64,000 nucleotides of DNA from Strongylocentrotus droebachiensis. Lineage: Eukaryota > Echinodermata > Echinoidea > Camarodonta > Strongylocentrotidae. This document shows, in pieces, positions 62,507-64,000 of the stretch. Location: positions 1 through 64,000 of the forward strand of contig JAVYIG010001047.1 of NCBI GenBank assembly GCA_035222895.1, given 5' to 3'. The notes under the pieces were generated by a model that saw nothing but the letters and a program-made list of their open reading frames with translations, had not been told where the DNA came from and searched no databases. The number at the start of each line of letters is the position of its first letter. Positions within the stretch are counted from its first letter, which is position 1. Position numbers and translations under genes: made by a program.

Positions 62507-62874
62507 GTGGTGATGATGATGATGATGATGATGATGATGGTGGTGATGATGATGATGGAGGTGATGATGATGATGATGATGATGATAATGATGATAACGA
62601 TGATGATGATGATGATGGTGGTGGAGGTGATGATGATGATGATGATAATGATGATGATGGTGGTGGTGGTGCTGATAATGATGATGATGATGTTGATAAG
62701 GATGATGATGATGATAAGGATGATGATGATGATAATGATGATGATGCTGATAATGACGATGATAATGATGATGATGATGATGAAGAAGATAATGATGATG
62801 ATGTTGATGATGATGATGATGTTGATAAGGATGATGATGATGATGATGATAATGATGATGATGCTGATAATGAC

Positions 62875-62910
<36 letters not shown>

Positions 62911-62943
62911 AAGGATGATGATGATGATGATGATGATGAAGGT
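62432..62943. repeat. (GAT)n microsatellite, about 510 bp
   Basis: A nearly pure ATG/GAT trinucleotide array with GGTG, AAG and GAC interruptions. The long Met-rich and Ile-rich frames are repeat products. It ends about 310 bases before the exon 6 acceptor. Confidence 0.95.
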
Positions 62944-62984
62944 AATGAGGGGGATGGATATGATGTTGACCATTAAAGAAGAAA

Positions 62985-63182
62985 ATAATAATGAGGATGA
63001 GAAGACGGAGAAGGGGGATGAGGAGGAGAATAAGGAGGAGAATGAAGACAATAAGAAGGAGAAGGAGAAGGAAAAGGAGCAGTTAAAGATGAGGAGGAGA
63101 ATAAGGAGGAGAATGAAGACAATAAGTAGGAGAAGGAGAAGGAAAAGGAGCAGTTAAAGATGAGGAGGAGAATGAGGACCCT
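62985..63182 (+). repeat. Purine-rich tandem repeat before exon 6
   Basis: GAGGAGAATAAGGAGGAGAA-type units; a segment of about 75 bp (GAATGAAGACAATAAG...GAGCAGTTAAAGATGAGG) is present twice (63041 and 63112). Strongly purine-rich on the sense strand just upstream of the kinase exon. Confidence 0.85.
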
Positions 63183-63251
63183 GTAAATGTTGAGCTTGAA
63201 ATGATAATCTGAGCAACACCAACAATACAAATGTCGTCCGTATCTCGACAG

Positions 63252-63475
63252 GTTGTGAGGATCTCATACGGCACATGCTGATCTTGGACGCCAGTCGGCG
63301 CTACACAACAGACCAGGTCCTGAACCATCGTTGGACCAAGGGTGATGGACCAGATCCGGTCTTCGACAAGATGTTTGCAGAGCACAACGTACAGAGCAAT
63401 CAGGAAGAGCCGGTCAACGAGCTGATCCTGCAGCATATGGTGTCCATGGGGCTGAAGACGGAAGCCATAATGCAG
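63252..63475 (+). CDS. SIK3: SIK3-like kinase, coding exon 6 (kinase end, UBA start)
   Basis: Completes codon 253 (Gly), then residues 254-327. It ends the kinase domain (CEDLIRHMLILDASRRY, then NHRWTKGD at about 277-284) and starts the UBA-like segment (EEPVNELILQHMVSMGLKTE, about 304-323). This segment in SIK and other AMPK-related kinases aids LKB1 activation. The donor is CAG|GTCAGT (phase 0). The acceptor CTCGACAG has almost no pyrimidine tract, unlike the others in this gene. The long Gln-rich C-terminal region with 14-3-3 and PKA sites known in SIK3 lies beyond the window. Confidence 0.92.
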
Positions 63476-64000
63476 GTCAGTTAATAGGCCTGACCTCATC
63501 AGCTTGAGTTGGCCAAATAACCTGCTTACACATGGAGATGTTCCACTCTGTGCATTTCAGAATAATCACTGCCAAAGTGATGGAGGTGCTTCGCAAATAT
63601 CTTTGACGAGAATACTTCCATTTTGTCTCCCTCGAGATGTGTGTTGTAGAATCTGTCGAAAATCACCACCTGTCTAAAAACACCACTTGTATAGAGTGGC
63701 CACTTTCTCTGTTTTCCATTGATGGCCTTAATAGTCACGTTTAACTGTCTTATCAAACTGTTTTAAAACCATGTGCAGGACCGGTACATGCATTTCCCTT
63801 TCACCTCTATCCACTTTTCTGTCTCTTCTTTCCTCAGTCTATAACAAACCAAAGTTACGATCAAAACAGTGCAATCTATTTTTTAAAGGTCACCCCTTTA
63901 TAGTGGCCATGTATTTTGTCTTCCTTTGTATAATTTAAATCTGCCCAGAAATAGAAGTCACAGCAATGTTGGAAACCAAAATTTGGTTGAACAATATAAC
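63476..64000 (+). other. Start of intron 6, with a family G fragment
   Basis: From 63487, twelve bases into the intron, TAGGCCTGACCTCATCAGCT...CCAAATAACCTGCTTA matches the left end of the foldback element at 42440-42759 for about 40 bases and then stops. The rest is unassigned, with a CACCTGTCTAAAAACACCAC phrase near 63668. No further exon was seen before the window end. Confidence 0.6.

Noticed and set aside
62402-63157. 251-codon Met-rich frame and its Ile-rich antisense partner
   Set aside because: Products of the (GAT)n microsatellite and the GA-rich repeat.

Overview
The window is animal genomic DNA, most likely from an echinoderm and probably a sea urchin. The evidence is one spliced gene spread over more than 60 kb, dense simple repeats, many short inverted-repeat elements, the over-used motif ACATGTACATGT, and MITE-like termini of types I associate with echinoid genomes. 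The species call is inference. Nothing here is bacterial or viral.

One gene can be supported: a salt-inducible kinase, best matched to SIK3 (AMPK-related, LKB1-activated). It runs on the + strand. Six coding exons are in the window (3375-3539, 51560-51740, 52645-52806, 54572-54696, 55480-55603, 63252-63475). They join in frame to give residues 1-327: a short N-terminal leader, the whole kinase domain, and the start of the UBA-like segment. The gene continues past the right edge. Every intron is GT-AG.

Layout. Positions 1-3374 are upstream DNA with CT and CAC arrays, the latter split by a MITE. Positions 3540-51559 are a single 48 kb first intron. Near its middle (26792/26793) a pyrimidine tract runs into CAG|GTAAGT, the form of a recursive-splicing ratchet point. 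The intron is otherwise filled with foldback elements, TTAA-flanked MITEs, elements with 6-bp target duplications, an element with an 8-bp duplication, SINE and LINE pieces, and minisatellites. Positions 51560-56340 hold exons 2-5; the 3' half of exon 5, with its splice donor, is repeated three more times downstream. Positions 57449-61899 (intron 5) are a 4.45 kb TTAA-flanked DNA transposon carrying a broken THAP zinc-finger gene, resembling Kolobok. Positions 61900-63251 are GA, GAT and GA-rich arrays ending at the weak acceptor of exon 6.

The most interesting points are the mid-intron ratchet site with a possible in-frame 33-nt exon, the tandem partial copies of exon 5 that keep frame and donor, the THAP transposon with related MITEs joined at shared TTAA sites, and a set of CAGRG-ended elements with 6-bp target duplications.
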